DNA of 64,000 nt from Eubacteriales Family XIII. Incertae Sedis bacterium (GTDB lineage Bacteria > Bacillota > Clostridia > Peptostreptococcales > Anaerovoracaceae). Below, piece by piece: positions 29,379-38,684 of this stretch (within the stretch, counting starts at the first letter, position 1; each line of letters opens with the position of its first letter). Made by a program: the position numbers and the translations under genes. The notes beneath the pieces were generated by a model that saw only the letters and a program-made list of their open reading frames with translations, was not told the DNA's origin and searched no databases. The stretch covers positions 1 to 64,000 of the forward strand of contig JAISTV010000015.1 in NCBI GenBank assembly GCA_031272485.1. Reading direction: 5' to 3'.

Positions 29379-31178
29379 TTACCTCTCCTTTATGGCATCG
29401 AACGGGCAGGTCTGCGCGCACAGCGTGCACCCCGTACACATCTCTTCGTTTATCTCCACGTGGTCGCTGTTATATATGGCCACGCAGCCGGTCTTCGTGC
29501 AGATCTTGCAGTTCTTGCAAAGCTCCTGATCCACGTAGCATTTCGTTCCGAGCGCCTTGTAGCGGTCCACGTCCTCGCCGGTGAGCTTCTTGAGCACGCA
29601 GGGCCACTTGGTAACCACCACCGCCGGGCCGTCCGCCGCGAGCGCCGCGTCTATGGCCGCGTTCGTCTCGTCGAGCTTGAGCGGGTTCACCGTCCAGATG
29701 TTCTCCTTCTTAATGCCTATGGCCTCCACCAGCTTGGGTATGTCTATCTCCGGCGCCACGTCGCCCTGCAGCGTGTAGCCCGTGCCCGGGTTCTCCTGCT
29801 GGCCGGTCATGGCGGTAATCCGGTTGTCTAATATGACGGCAACAATTTTACTGCTGTTGTACGTGACGTTCATCAGGCTGTTCACGCCGGTATGGAAGAA
29901 GGTCGAGTCGCCTATGACCGCCACAATCTTCAGGTCCGAGCCGGACTTGGCCAGCGCCTTGGACGCGCCGTGGCCCGTGCTTATGCTGCCGCCCATGCAG
30001 AACGTGGTGTGCATGGCGGAAAGCGGCGGCGCGGAGCCCAGGGTGTAGCAGCCTATGTCGCCCGTGATGATTATGTCCTTGCGCTTGCTGAGCGCGTAGA
30101 ACAGGCCGCGGTGCGGACAGCCGGCGCACAGAGCGGGCGGCCGCGGAACCGGAGCAAGCTCGCTCGTGAGCGTAGCGGCGGCCTCGCCCGTGACGGACTT
30201 GCGGACTATGTCCGTGTTGAGCTCGTCCCACTCGGGGATTACGGCCTTGCCTATGCAATCTATGCCGGCGGCTTTAATCCTGTCCTCCATGTAGGGGTCC
30301 ACTTCTTCCACCACGTAAAGCTTATCGACTTTACTCGCGAAGTCGCGCACCGTCTCCACGGGCATGGGCCAGGTTATGCCCAGCTTGAGGTAGGAGGCCT
30401 CCTCGCCAAAAACTTCTTTTGCGTACTGGTAGGCTACGCCGGCGGATACCACGCCCACGCGCTCGCTGCCTTCCGCGGGCGTGCCCCACTCGATGCGGTT
30501 TATGCCCGCTTCGAGGGCTTCCTTCTCCGCGAAAGCAAGCTCGTCCTTATAGCGGTCCACGAGGAACGCCCGGCGCACGCGCGCGTTGGCGGGCGTCATG
30601 ACGTACTTCTGTATCTTCTTTTCATAGGGCACGGCGGGTACCGTGACGCGCTCGCCCGTTTCCACGAGGCTCTTGCTGTGGCACACGCGCGTGGTCATGC
30701 GCAGAAGCACGGGCGTATCAAAGCGCTCGGAGAGGCCGAAAGCCAGCTTGGTAAAGGCGAGGCATTCCGCGCTGTCCGCCGGCTCGAGCATGAGGACCTT
30801 GGCCGCCTGCGCGTAGTTGCGGTTGTCCTGTTCGTTCTGCGAACTGTGCAGGCCCGGATCATCGGCGGAGACGAGAACCATCCCGCCCGTCACGCCTGTA
30901 TAGGAAAACGTAAAGAGCGGGTCAGCCGCCACATTGACGCCTACATGTTTCATGGCCGCCAGCGCACGCACGCCCGCCAGAGAAGCGCCTATGGCAGACT
31001 CCAGCGCCACCTTCTCGTTGGGCGCCCACTCCGCGTAGACATCCGGCTTATACAAGGCCAGGTTCTCCAGAATCTCCGTGCTCGGTGTGCCCGGATAGGC
31101 AGACGCGAACTCGAGGCCGGCCTCCCACGCTCCGCGCGCGACCGCCTCATCGCCGGTTAACAACAGTTTCTCACCCAT
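29379..31178 (-). CDS. iorA: Indolepyruvate ferredoxin oxidoreductase subunit alpha
   Basis: TPP-enzyme motifs, GCPHRGLFYAL, C-terminal ferredoxin-like CKNCKICTKTGC...CTGCTLCAQTCPFDAI. Confidence 0.95.
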   Translation of the reverse strand: MGEKLLLTGDEAVARGAWEAGLEFASAYPGTPSTEILENLALYKPDVYAEWAPNEKVALESAIGASLAGVRALAAMKHVGVNVAADPLFTFSYTGVTGGMVLVSADDPGLHSSQNEQDNRNYAQAAKVLMLEPADSAECLAFTKLAFGLSERFDTPVLLRMTTRVCHSKSLVETGERVTVPAVPYEKKIQKYVMTPANARVRRAFLVDRYKDELAFAEKEALEAGINRIEWGTPAEGSERVGVVSAGVAYQYAKEVFGEEASYLKLGITWPMPVETVRDFASKVDKLYVVEEVDPYMEDRIKAAGIDCIGKAVIPEWDELNTDIVRKSVTGEAAATLTSELAPVPRPPALCAGCPHRGLFYALSKRKDIIITGDIGCYTLGSAPPLSAMHTTFCMGGSISTGHGASKALAKSGSDLKIVAVIGDSTFFHTGVNSLMNVTYNSSKIVAVILDNRITAMTGQQENPGTGYTLQGDVAPEIDIPKLVEAIGIKKENIWTVNPLKLDETNAAIDAALAADGPAVVVTKWPCVLKKLTGEDVDRYKALGTKCYVDQELCKNCKICTKTGCVAIYNSDHVEINEEMCTGCTLCAQTCPFDAIKER

Positions 31179-31181
31179 TCT

Positions 31182-32252
31182 TTAATCCTCCTCCGTTTTG
31201 TCCAATAGTTTCAGCTTGTCAATGTATTTCCTTGACATCTCCTCGTCGCCCTCTTCCTCATACAGCTTAATCAGCTCTTTCATGGCGTCCCGCTGCGTGC
31301 CGTTCAGGCGCAATACACGTATAAAGTTTTCCTTGGCCTCGTCGTAGCGGCCGGTGCCGAGGCGCGCCAGGCCTATGTAGTACCACAGCGGCCACCAGTC
31401 CTTATACACGCTCTCCGTGTACGGCAGGAGTATGGCCAGGCCCTCGAACCAGCGCTCGGCGAGCACCGCGTTGTAGCCACGCTCTATCTCCATGGGCACC
31501 GTGAGCTGCTCCATGCGCTGCGCCACTTCCTTCTTCTCCGCGGACTTGTTGCTGCGCAGCATGAAGCGGGTCCAGGCGAGGTGGGCCTTGGTGTACATGC
31601 CCATGTTCAGGTATATGTAGCCGAGGTAGTACCAGCCGTCCGCAAACTGCGGGTACAGCTCTGTGAGCAGCTCGAAGTACGCCAGCGACTCCGCCTTGAA
31701 CGTGCCCACGAACTTCTCGTCCGTGCTCGCGTTGTACAGCGCGCGGCATATGCGCGCATAGCCGTAGATGCTGTCGCGGTCGTCCGGCTTCATGGTGAGC
31801 GCCGCGCGGTAGTGGATGCAGGCGCTCAGCGGGTCGCCGCCGTCCGCCTCCAGCCCCGCCGCCTTGGTAAACAGCTCATAGGCCTTCTTTCCGAGGAACT
31901 GCGTTATGAACGCCATGTACGCCTCCGCGTGCGGAAACGCCGGGTCTATGCCTATAATCTTGGCCATGTTCTCGCAGATTACGCGAATGTCCAGGCCCTT
32001 CTCGCTGCCGAACGCCAGCGTATCCTCCTGGCGCAGCGGCACGGGGATGCCCTTCATGAGCTCCTCAAGCTTGGCCGTGGCCAGATACTCGTCCGAGAAC
32101 TCGTCGAAGAGGAACTCGTCCATGCGCGAGAGCAGCCAGGGGGAAATGCGGTTCGGCCGTGCCGCCAGCTCCCATTCCGCGGCAGGCCTCCCCAGCGCGA
32201 TTTCCCGCACCTCCAGGTCTTTCTTCAGATAAGTGTCTTTTTCGTTCGCCAT
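31182..32252 (-). CDS. Tetratricopeptide-repeat-like protein
   Basis: Repeated helical motifs YFELLTELYPQFADGWYYLGYIYLNMGMYTKAHLAWTRFM; WYYIGLARLGTGRYDEAKENFIRVLRLN. Confidence 0.75.
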   Translation of the reverse strand: MANEKDTYLKKDLEVREIALGRPAAEWELAARPNRISPWLLSRMDEFLFDEFSDEYLATAKLEELMKGIPVPLRQEDTLAFGSEKGLDIRVICENMAKIIGIDPAFPHAEAYMAFITQFLGKKAYELFTKAAGLEADGGDPLSACIHYRAALTMKPDDRDSIYGYARICRALYNASTDEKFVGTFKAESLAYFELLTELYPQFADGWYYLGYIYLNMGMYTKAHLAWTRFMLRSNKSAEKKEVAQRMEQLTVPMEIERGYNAVLAERWFEGLAILLPYTESVYKDWWPLWYYIGLARLGTGRYDEAKENFIRVLRLNGTQRDAMKELIKLYEEEGDEEMSRKYIDKLKLLDKTEED

Positions 32253-32285
32253 GTCATGTCACACCCGCTTCCCTTGGACGGCGCC

Positions 32286-33158
32286 CTACAGCGCCCGGAA
32301 GTACTCGTTCTTCAACAGCTCCTTGTGGCCGCGCACCTCGCGCAGCGCCGCCAGCATCTTCTCCTTGTCCTCCGGCAGATTCCCGCGCAGCGACAGGTAG
32401 TTCGACGCGTGGTTGCTGCGGAACACGCACCGCTTCTCCACATTTATATTCTCGATCATCAGCAGGGTTTCCTCCACCACGGTAAGGGGCGGCAGCAATG
32501 TAAAACGTCCCTGCTCTATCTCTTCGTAGATGGGGGCAGCCGGGTCTATCATGAGGGTGAGAAGCCCCACGTAGGAAGGCTGCGCCGCCGAGATGAGCTC
32601 CCCGGTCTTTATGGCGTGGTCCTCCCAACCGTCCGTGCCGGCCAGGCCCGAGATGAACGTGACCGAAGCCGGTATGCCCGCCGCCTCTATTATCTGAATG
32701 GCCTCGGTAATCTGCGCGGCCGTAGCGCCCTTCTTCACATCCGTGAGCACCTTGTCCGAGCCGGACTCCGCCCCTATGTAGACTATGCCCAGGCCCTCGT
32801 CCTTGAGCCGCTTAAGCGAGTCCACGCCCTTGCGGAGCACGTCCTGCGGCGAGCCGTATATGCCCACGCGCTGACATTCCGGGAAGAGGTAGCGGATGCG
32901 CTGCAGAATCCGGATCAGGTCCGCGTCCTTTAAGACGAGCGCGTCGCCGTCCGCCAGAAACACGCGGTCTATGCGCCGGTACATATGCCGGGCGCCCTCC
33001 AGGTCCTCCAGCACCTCGTCTATCTTCCGCACCCGGAACTGCTTGTCCTTGAACATGCTGCAAAACGTGCAGTCATTGTGCGCGCACCCTATGGTTACCT
33101 GGACGATTAAGCTGTACGCCTCGCTCGGCGGTCTGAAAATGTTTCCTTCGTATCTCAT
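32286..33158 (-). CDS. Radical SAM protein
   Basis: GCAHNDCTFCSMF cluster motif and (beta/alpha) pattern GLGIVYIGAESGSD. Confidence 0.85.
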   Translation of the reverse strand: MRYEGNIFRPPSEAYSLIVQVTIGCAHNDCTFCSMFKDKQFRVRKIDEVLEDLEGARHMYRRIDRVFLADGDALVLKDADLIRILQRIRYLFPECQRVGIYGSPQDVLRKGVDSLKRLKDEGLGIVYIGAESGSDKVLTDVKKGATAAQITEAIQIIEAAGIPASVTFISGLAGTDGWEDHAIKTGELISAAQPSYVGLLTLMIDPAAPIYEEIEQGRFTLLPPLTVVEETLLMIENINVEKRCVFRSNHASNYLSLRGNLPEDKEKMLAALREVRGHKELLKNEYFRAL

Positions 33159-33189
33159 AAATGTTCCTTTACCATAATTTATTTACCGT

Positions 33190-34920
33190 TTACATGCGGT
33201 CCGGCGCCTCCACCCCCAGCAGGCCCAGACCCGTTGCTATGACCTGCCGCGCGGCCGCCACCAGCGCAATCCTGGCCCGGCGCTCCGCCGCGTCCTCCAC
33301 GAGAATCTGCTCATCGTGGTAGAAGCGGTTAAACGCCTGCGCCACGTCTATAATATGCCGCGTCAGGATAGACGGCTCATATTTCTCGCCCGCCTCTTTA
33401 ATTGCCGCCGGAAAAGACCCCAGCAGCTTGACGAGCGGGTACGCGCGGTCGCTCGAAAGGCATTCGCCATTCACCCCGTCCGCGGCCACCGTGTCCGCCT
33501 CCGCGCCCGCCTTGCGCAGAACACTTGCCGCCCGCGCGTGGCTGTACTGGACGTAGGGGCCGGTCTCGCCGTCAAAGTTCAGCACCTTCTCCCAGCGGAA
33601 CACGTAGTCCTTTATGCGGTTGTTGGCCAGCTCGTTGAAGATGACCGCGCCTATGCCTACCTGCCGCGCCGTCTCCTCTATGTCGTCCGTGTTCACGTTC
33701 TTCTCTATGATAATCTCCTTCGTGCGCTCCACCGCGCGGGTGAGCACGTCCTCGAGAAAGACCACGTTGCCGAGGCGCGACTTCATAACGCCGTCCTCCA
33801 GGCTCACGAGGCCGAAGGGTATGTGCACGCAGTCGGCCGCCCACTCGTAGCCCATGAGGCGCAGCACCGTGAACCACTGCGAGAAATGCAGGTTCTGCTG
33901 CGAGGCCACCACGTAGATGTTCTTCGCGAAATCGTACGTCTCCTTGCGGTAGATGGCCGCCGCTATGTCGCGCGTTATGTACAGCGTCGAGCCGTCGCTC
34001 TTGCGAATCATGGCCGGCGGCATGTTATACGCGTCCAGCCGCACAATCTGCGCACCATCCGACTCCTCCAGCAGGCCCTTTTCCGCAAGCTCGTCCGTGA
34101 CGCGCTCCATCTTGTCCGAGTAGAAGCTCTCGCCGTTGTACGAGTCAAACGTTATGCCCAGCATGTCGTAGACCCGCCCGAACTCCTTGAGGCTCTCCTC
34201 GCGGAACCACTGCCAGAGCTTAAGCTCTTCCTCGCTGCCGCGCTCCAGAGCCGCGAACACCTCGCGCGCCTCGTCCTCGAGCGCCGGGTCGCTATCCGCC
34301 TCCTCGTGGAACTTCTTATAGTAGGAAATGAGGCTCTCTATGGGCGCGGCGTTCACCGCCTCCTCGCTGCCCCACTTCCGGTATGCCACGATCATCTTGC
34401 CGAACTGCGTCCCGTAGTCGCCCAGATGGTTTATGCGAATCGTGTCGTAACCCAGGAAGCGATAAATCTTCTCGATGGAATTGCCTATGACCGTGCTGCG
34501 GATGTGGCCTATGTGAAACGGCTTGGCAATGTTGGGGCTGGAGAACTCTACGATTACCGGCCGGCGTTCCGCCACCGTCGCGCTTCCGTAGGCCGCGCCC
34601 GCTTCCAGCACCGCGCCCACCACGTCCCGGGCCACGAGCGCCCGGTCCAGGAAGAAGTTCAGATACGGCCCCTCCGCCTGGATGCGGGAAACGCCCACAG
34701 GCGCCTTCTGCCCAAGCTGCTGCACCAGGTCCGCCGCGATGGCGGGCGGCGCCTTCCGGAGCGCCTTAGCCAGCCGGAAGCACGGAAAGGCATAGTCCCC
34801 CTTCGCGCTGTCCGCCGGTACCTCTATCAAATCCAACACGTCCGCCGCCGAAAGCCCGGCCTCCTCTATGGCCGGAAGCCCCGCAACAACCCCCGCTATC
34901 TCCGCCTGAAAGTCAATCAA
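33190..34920 (-). CDS. argS: Arginyl-tRNA synthetase
   Basis: FSSPNIAKPFHIGHIRSTVIGNSIEKIYRFLGYDTIRINHLGDYGTQFGK; TTG start at 34920 with RBS AGGAGTGGTGAGGAA. Confidence 0.95.
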   Translation of the reverse strand: MIDFQAEIAGVVAGLPAIEEAGLSAADVLDLIEVPADSAKGDYAFPCFRLAKALRKAPPAIAADLVQQLGQKAPVGVSRIQAEGPYLNFFLDRALVARDVVGAVLEAGAAYGSATVAERRPVIVEFSSPNIAKPFHIGHIRSTVIGNSIEKIYRFLGYDTIRINHLGDYGTQFGKMIVAYRKWGSEEAVNAAPIESLISYYKKFHEEADSDPALEDEAREVFAALERGSEEELKLWQWFREESLKEFGRVYDMLGITFDSYNGESFYSDKMERVTDELAEKGLLEESDGAQIVRLDAYNMPPAMIRKSDGSTLYITRDIAAAIYRKETYDFAKNIYVVASQQNLHFSQWFTVLRLMGYEWAADCVHIPFGLVSLEDGVMKSRLGNVVFLEDVLTRAVERTKEIIIEKNVNTDDIEETARQVGIGAVIFNELANNRIKDYVFRWEKVLNFDGETGPYVQYSHARAASVLRKAGAEADTVAADGVNGECLSSDRAYPLVKLLGSFPAAIKEAGEKYEPSILTRHIIDVAQAFNRFYHDEQILVEDAAERRARIALVAAARQVIATGLGLLGVEAPDRM

Positions 34921-35015
34921 TTCCTCACCACTCCTACAAACAAGCAAACCACCGCCAAGCAAGGCGGAAAATCGTACCTTTTATTTTATCACAAAAGCTT
35001 AGTGGGGAACGAGAA

Positions 35016-35217
35016 CTATTCGTCGAAGTCTTCTTTACGGATACCCAGAACCTGCGAAAGCGCAAGGGATACTGCGTGCATTTGTTTGCGGGTTAACGTT
35101 CCTACACGTTTGCCCAATTCTCTGCTGTATACAGTAAGAAGCTTTTCAGTCATAACAAAGCTGTCTTTTTGCAGTCCGTTTGACTTAGTGAAGTGTCCAG
35201 ATTTCACCGCGTTTCAT
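35016..35217 (-). pseudogene. Internally deleted/frameshifted MazF/PemK-like toxin remnant
   Basis: ATG at 35217 reads MKRGEIWTLH* (canonical MazF N-terminus), overlapping the antitoxin stop; shifted frame then reads SNGLQKDSFVMTEKLLTVYSRELGKRVGTLTRKQMHAVSLALSQVLGI, the C-terminal MazF pattern; the central region is missing. Confidence 0.8.
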
Positions 35218-35446
35218 TTATTATCCTCTTAGACATTCTGCTGGCAAATTCAGTGGCGTCTTCCTCACTTTCAAATGCTTCTACACTCTGAACTCTCGGC
35301 AGATAAGGAAAACCGCCTTGCGCGACAAAAGCGGCTACGAACATACGCAAGGCATCCGCAGGCGTTGTTCCTATAGCCTTAGCTATGTTTCGAAACTGAT
35401 TCAGCTGTTCTTGTTCAATACGAGTTGCAAGTTGTACCGTTGCCAT
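35204..35446 (-). CDS. RelB/DinJ-type antitoxin
   Basis: MATVQLATRIEQEQLNQFRNIAKAIGTTPADALRMFVAAFVAQGGFPY. Confidence 0.8.
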   Translation of the reverse strand: MATVQLATRIEQEQLNQFRNIAKAIGTTPADALRMFVAAFVAQGGFPYLPRVQSVEAFESEEDATEFASRMSKRIINETR

Positions 35447-35472
35447 AGCTGCGCAGATCTCCTTTCCGTGTA

Positions 35473-35503
35473 TACTACCATTTTGATATCCTTTGATAGT
35501 ATA
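35473..35503 (-). promoter_or_regulatory. Palindromic operator candidate upstream of the RelB/DinJ-like antitoxin
   Basis: ATACTACC...GATAGTAT imperfect inverted repeat (7/8). Confidence 0.45.
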
Positions 35504-35547
35504 TTACATCAATAGATATCAAAATGCAACCCCTCCCTCGCGCGGCG

Positions 35548-38004
35548 TTACGTCCGGAAGGTTACTACCGTTACGCCGTCGCCGCCTTCTCCGGGGCCGC
35601 CGGGGCGGTAGGTTTTTATGTTCTTGTTTGCGCGGAGCATCTTGCGCAGGCCGTCTCTCAGGATACCGGCGCCGCGGCCGTGCACTATGCTGGCCTCGGT
35701 CAGGCCTGCCAGAAGGGCGTCGTCCAGGTATTTTTCGACCAGCACCCGGGCGGTCTCCAGATCCTCGCCAATGACATTGATGCTGGCGGCTATCTCTTTC
35801 CTTTTCTGTAGCCGGCTGCTGCTTCCCGGCGCCGCGCCGCGGCTGACGGCCGTACGGGCGCCTACCTGCTTCTTTGGTGTGCCACCGTCCCCTACCGCCT
35901 CGAGGTTCTTCAGCGGGGTCCACAGCTTGAGGCTCCCGAGGAGAATCTGCACTTCCTTCTTGTCGTTGGGAAGGGTGAGCACCTCACCCTGTTCATCCGA
36001 ACCCTTGAGGCGCACGCGCTGACCCACCTTGATGTTCTTCGCGGAAAGCGCCGCCCCGCGCGCGGCCGCCTTACCGGCGCCCTTCTCCTCGCGGGAGAAG
36101 TCCTCCTTGAGTGCGCCGAGCAGCTTCTTGTTTTCGTCGAGGCGGCGGTAGTAGTCGCCCCGCGCCGACTGCGCATCCGACGCGCCGCCGCCGGCACGCT
36201 CGGCGAGCTCTTTCGCGTCGTCCAGCAAGGCCTTGAGTTCCGCGCGCACAATCTGCGCGTAGTCCTCGGCGTCTTCTATCTTCTCCGCCGCTGTCTCACG
36301 CGCCTTCTCCAGGACCCGCTCGCGGCTCTCCTCAAACCGGGCGCGCTTCTTCTCGAACGCCGCCTCCCGCGCCTGCACGTCCGCGAGTAGCGCGGCCGCT
36401 TCCTGCCGATCCCGCTCGGCGGTAAGCCGATCCTCCTCCACGCGGCCGATCACGTTTTCGAACGCGAGCGAACCCTCGTCCATGCGCTCCCGCGCGCGGG
36501 CGATAATCTTCTCGTCCAACCCGAGCTTGCGCGAAATCTCAAACGCGTTGGAGCGCCCTGGCGTACCCACGATAAGCCGGTACGTGGGCGAAAGCGTCTC
36601 CACGTCGAACTCCATGGACGCGTTTCTTACCCCTTCCGCGTCCAGCGCGTATTTCTTCAGTTCCGTATAGTGGGTCGTGGAAAGCACGAGGCTCCCGCGT
36701 GCTTTAAGCGCCTCCAAGATGGAGATAGCCAGCGCCGCGCCTTCCGTGGGGTCCGTCCCCGCGCCCAGCTCATCCAGCAGCACCAGCGCGTCCGCGTCCG
36801 CCTCGCCCAGAATCCCCACGAGGTTCTTCATGTGCGCGGAGAACGTGGAGAGGCTCTGCTCTATGCTCTGCTCGTCGCCTATGTCCGCGCAGACGCGAAT
36901 CCCCGCGGGAATCTCCGCACCCACCGCCGGCAGGTGCAGCCCCGCCTGCGCCATGAGCACGAACAGCCCCACCGTCTTGAGCGTAACCGTCTTGCCGCCC
37001 GTGTTGGGCCCGGTGATGACCAGCACCCGGAAGCCCTCGCCCAGCGTGAGGCTTATGGGAACCACCTTCTCCTTATCTATGAGCGGGTGCCTGCCGCCGT
37101 TTATAGAAAGCCGCTGCGCGTCCGCCCCCACCACCGGGCAGACCGCGTCCATGTCCACGCTTAGCTGTCCCTTGGCGAAGATGACATCCAAGGTGACGAG
37201 AAGGTCCTGGTTCAGTCTCATCCCGTGCGCCGAAGCGCCTACGTCCGCGGACAGCTCCGCGAGGATGCGCTGCACCTCTTTGGTCTCCTCCATCATGAGC
37301 TCGCGGAGCTTATTGTTGGCGTCCACCACCGCCTGCGGCTCAATAAAGACGGTCGCGCCGCCCTTGCTCTGGTCATGCACAATGCCCGGCACCCGCGCGC
37401 GATACTCCGCCTTGACGGGTATGCAGTAGCGCCCGTCGCGCAGCGTGACCAGCGCGTCCTGCAGCACATCCGCGTACGCGCGCCCCGTGATAATCTTGTT
37501 CAGACGCTCGCGAATCTGCTCGTTGGCCTGCGCTATGCTGCGCCGGATGCGCTTAAGCTCCGGGCTCGCCGCGTCCGCCATTTCCGTCTCGCTGAGGATG
37601 CAGTCCGAGATGCGCTTGGCCAGCGCGTCGTCCGGCGTGAGCACGCTCACCACGTCGCGGATATGCGGAATCTCCGGCACGTCGGACGTGAGGAACCGCC
37701 TGGCGCGGCTGCAAATAAAAAGGTGCTTCGCGACATCGAGAAGCTCCTTCATGGTTAAAGCGCCGCCCTTTTCCGCAAAGGACAGCGCCTTTCTTATATC
37801 TCCGTATTCGCCGAGCCCTACGCCGCCCTTCCGAAGAATGACCGCCGCCGCCTCGGACGTTTCCGCGAGCCGCTCCCGCATGAGCAGCCCCTCGCGCACG
37901 GGCGCAAGGCCCAGCGCCTCTGCCGCCGCCAGCGCGCCCTGCGTGTGCGCCGCCAGCATCTGCAGAATCTTGCCGTATTCCAGGACGTCCGGTCTTACCG
38001 CCAC
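35548..38004 (-). CDS. mutS2: Endonuclease MutS2
   Basis: VLVITGPNTGGKTVTLKTVGLFVLMAQAGLHLPA Walker A; LLDELGAGTDPTEGAALA; C-terminal Smr domain VHGRGAGILRDGLRKML. Confidence 0.95.
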   Translation of the reverse strand: MAVRPDVLEYGKILQMLAAHTQGALAAAEALGLAPVREGLLMRERLAETSEAAAVILRKGGVGLGEYGDIRKALSFAEKGGALTMKELLDVAKHLFICSRARRFLTSDVPEIPHIRDVVSVLTPDDALAKRISDCILSETEMADAASPELKRIRRSIAQANEQIRERLNKIITGRAYADVLQDALVTLRDGRYCIPVKAEYRARVPGIVHDQSKGGATVFIEPQAVVDANNKLRELMMEETKEVQRILAELSADVGASAHGMRLNQDLLVTLDVIFAKGQLSVDMDAVCPVVGADAQRLSINGGRHPLIDKEKVVPISLTLGEGFRVLVITGPNTGGKTVTLKTVGLFVLMAQAGLHLPAVGAEIPAGIRVCADIGDEQSIEQSLSTFSAHMKNLVGILGEADADALVLLDELGAGTDPTEGAALAISILEALKARGSLVLSTTHYTELKKYALDAEGVRNASMEFDVETLSPTYRLIVGTPGRSNAFEISRKLGLDEKIIARARERMDEGSLAFENVIGRVEEDRLTAERDRQEAAALLADVQAREAAFEKKRARFEESRERVLEKARETAAEKIEDAEDYAQIVRAELKALLDDAKELAERAGGGASDAQSARGDYYRRLDENKKLLGALKEDFSREEKGAGKAAARGAALSAKNIKVGQRVRLKGSDEQGEVLTLPNDKKEVQILLGSLKLWTPLKNLEAVGDGGTPKKQVGARTAVSRGAAPGSSSRLQKRKEIAASINVIGEDLETARVLVEKYLDDALLAGLTEASIVHGRGAGILRDGLRKMLRANKNIKTYRPGGPGEGGDGVTVVTFRT

Positions 38005-38013
38005 GGCGCGCGG

Positions 38014-38634
38014 CTAACCCTCCTGCTTCCGGATCCGATCCAGCTCACCCTTCAGCTGGATGTTCTCCATCTGCAGTTCGAAGAAGTTCCCCTCGAGCTC
38101 CTTGTAGGCGTCTTCCAGATGCCGTCCCTGCTCGTCGGAAATAGCCGCACTCTCCTCGCGCGTCTTGAGCTTCTGCGCGAGTTGCACGAGCTTGCCCTCG
38201 AGGTCCGCAATCTTCTCATCCTTGGTCACAGTCGCCTTGAGCAGGTTGTCGTTCTCTATGGATTTCTCGTTCAGCTTCTGCTGCAGCTTGTCCTTCTGCG
38301 CGAGCGCCGCGGACGTCTCGTCCTTGTACTGCAGGAAGTTCTTCTTGGCGTCCTCCCACAGCTGTGTGTAGTGCGCGATCTCCTTCTGCATCTTGATCTT
38401 TTCCTTGCCGCTGTCCTCGTGCTCGTCCATGAACACGTGGTATTCGTCGGCAATGTTCAGGCAGGCCAGCGTAGCCACTTCGCTCGCCGCACCGCCTATC
38501 GCGCTTCTGCCGATGGTCTGCATGACCTGGTCCACATACGCGGCGAGCTTCTCAATATACTCGCGCGGCTTTTCGCCGGCTATCACGTATTCCTTGTTAT
38601 AGATTTTCACTGTGACCTTGGTAGCGTCGCTCAT
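38014..38634 (-). CDS. zapA: Cell division protein ZapA with extended coiled coil
   Basis: KVTVKIYNKEYVIAGEKPREYIEKLAAYVDQVMQTI...VATLACLNIADEYH. Confidence 0.8.
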   Translation of the reverse strand: MSDATKVTVKIYNKEYVIAGEKPREYIEKLAAYVDQVMQTIGRSAIGGAASEVATLACLNIADEYHVFMDEHEDSGKEKIKMQKEIAHYTQLWEDAKKNFLQYKDETSAALAQKDKLQQKLNEKSIENDNLLKATVTKDEKIADLEGKLVQLAQKLKTREESAAISDEQGRHLEDAYKELEGNFFELQMENIQLKGELDRIRKQEG

Positions 38635-38684
38635 AGTGCTGTTCTCCTTTAACGACTCCCTATCGCTTTACGGAAACTATTCTA

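Noticed and set aside
31581-35232. Plus-strand ORFs (450 and 638 aa) over TPR/radical SAM/argS
   Set aside because: Overlap well-supported minus-strand genes; antisense artefacts.
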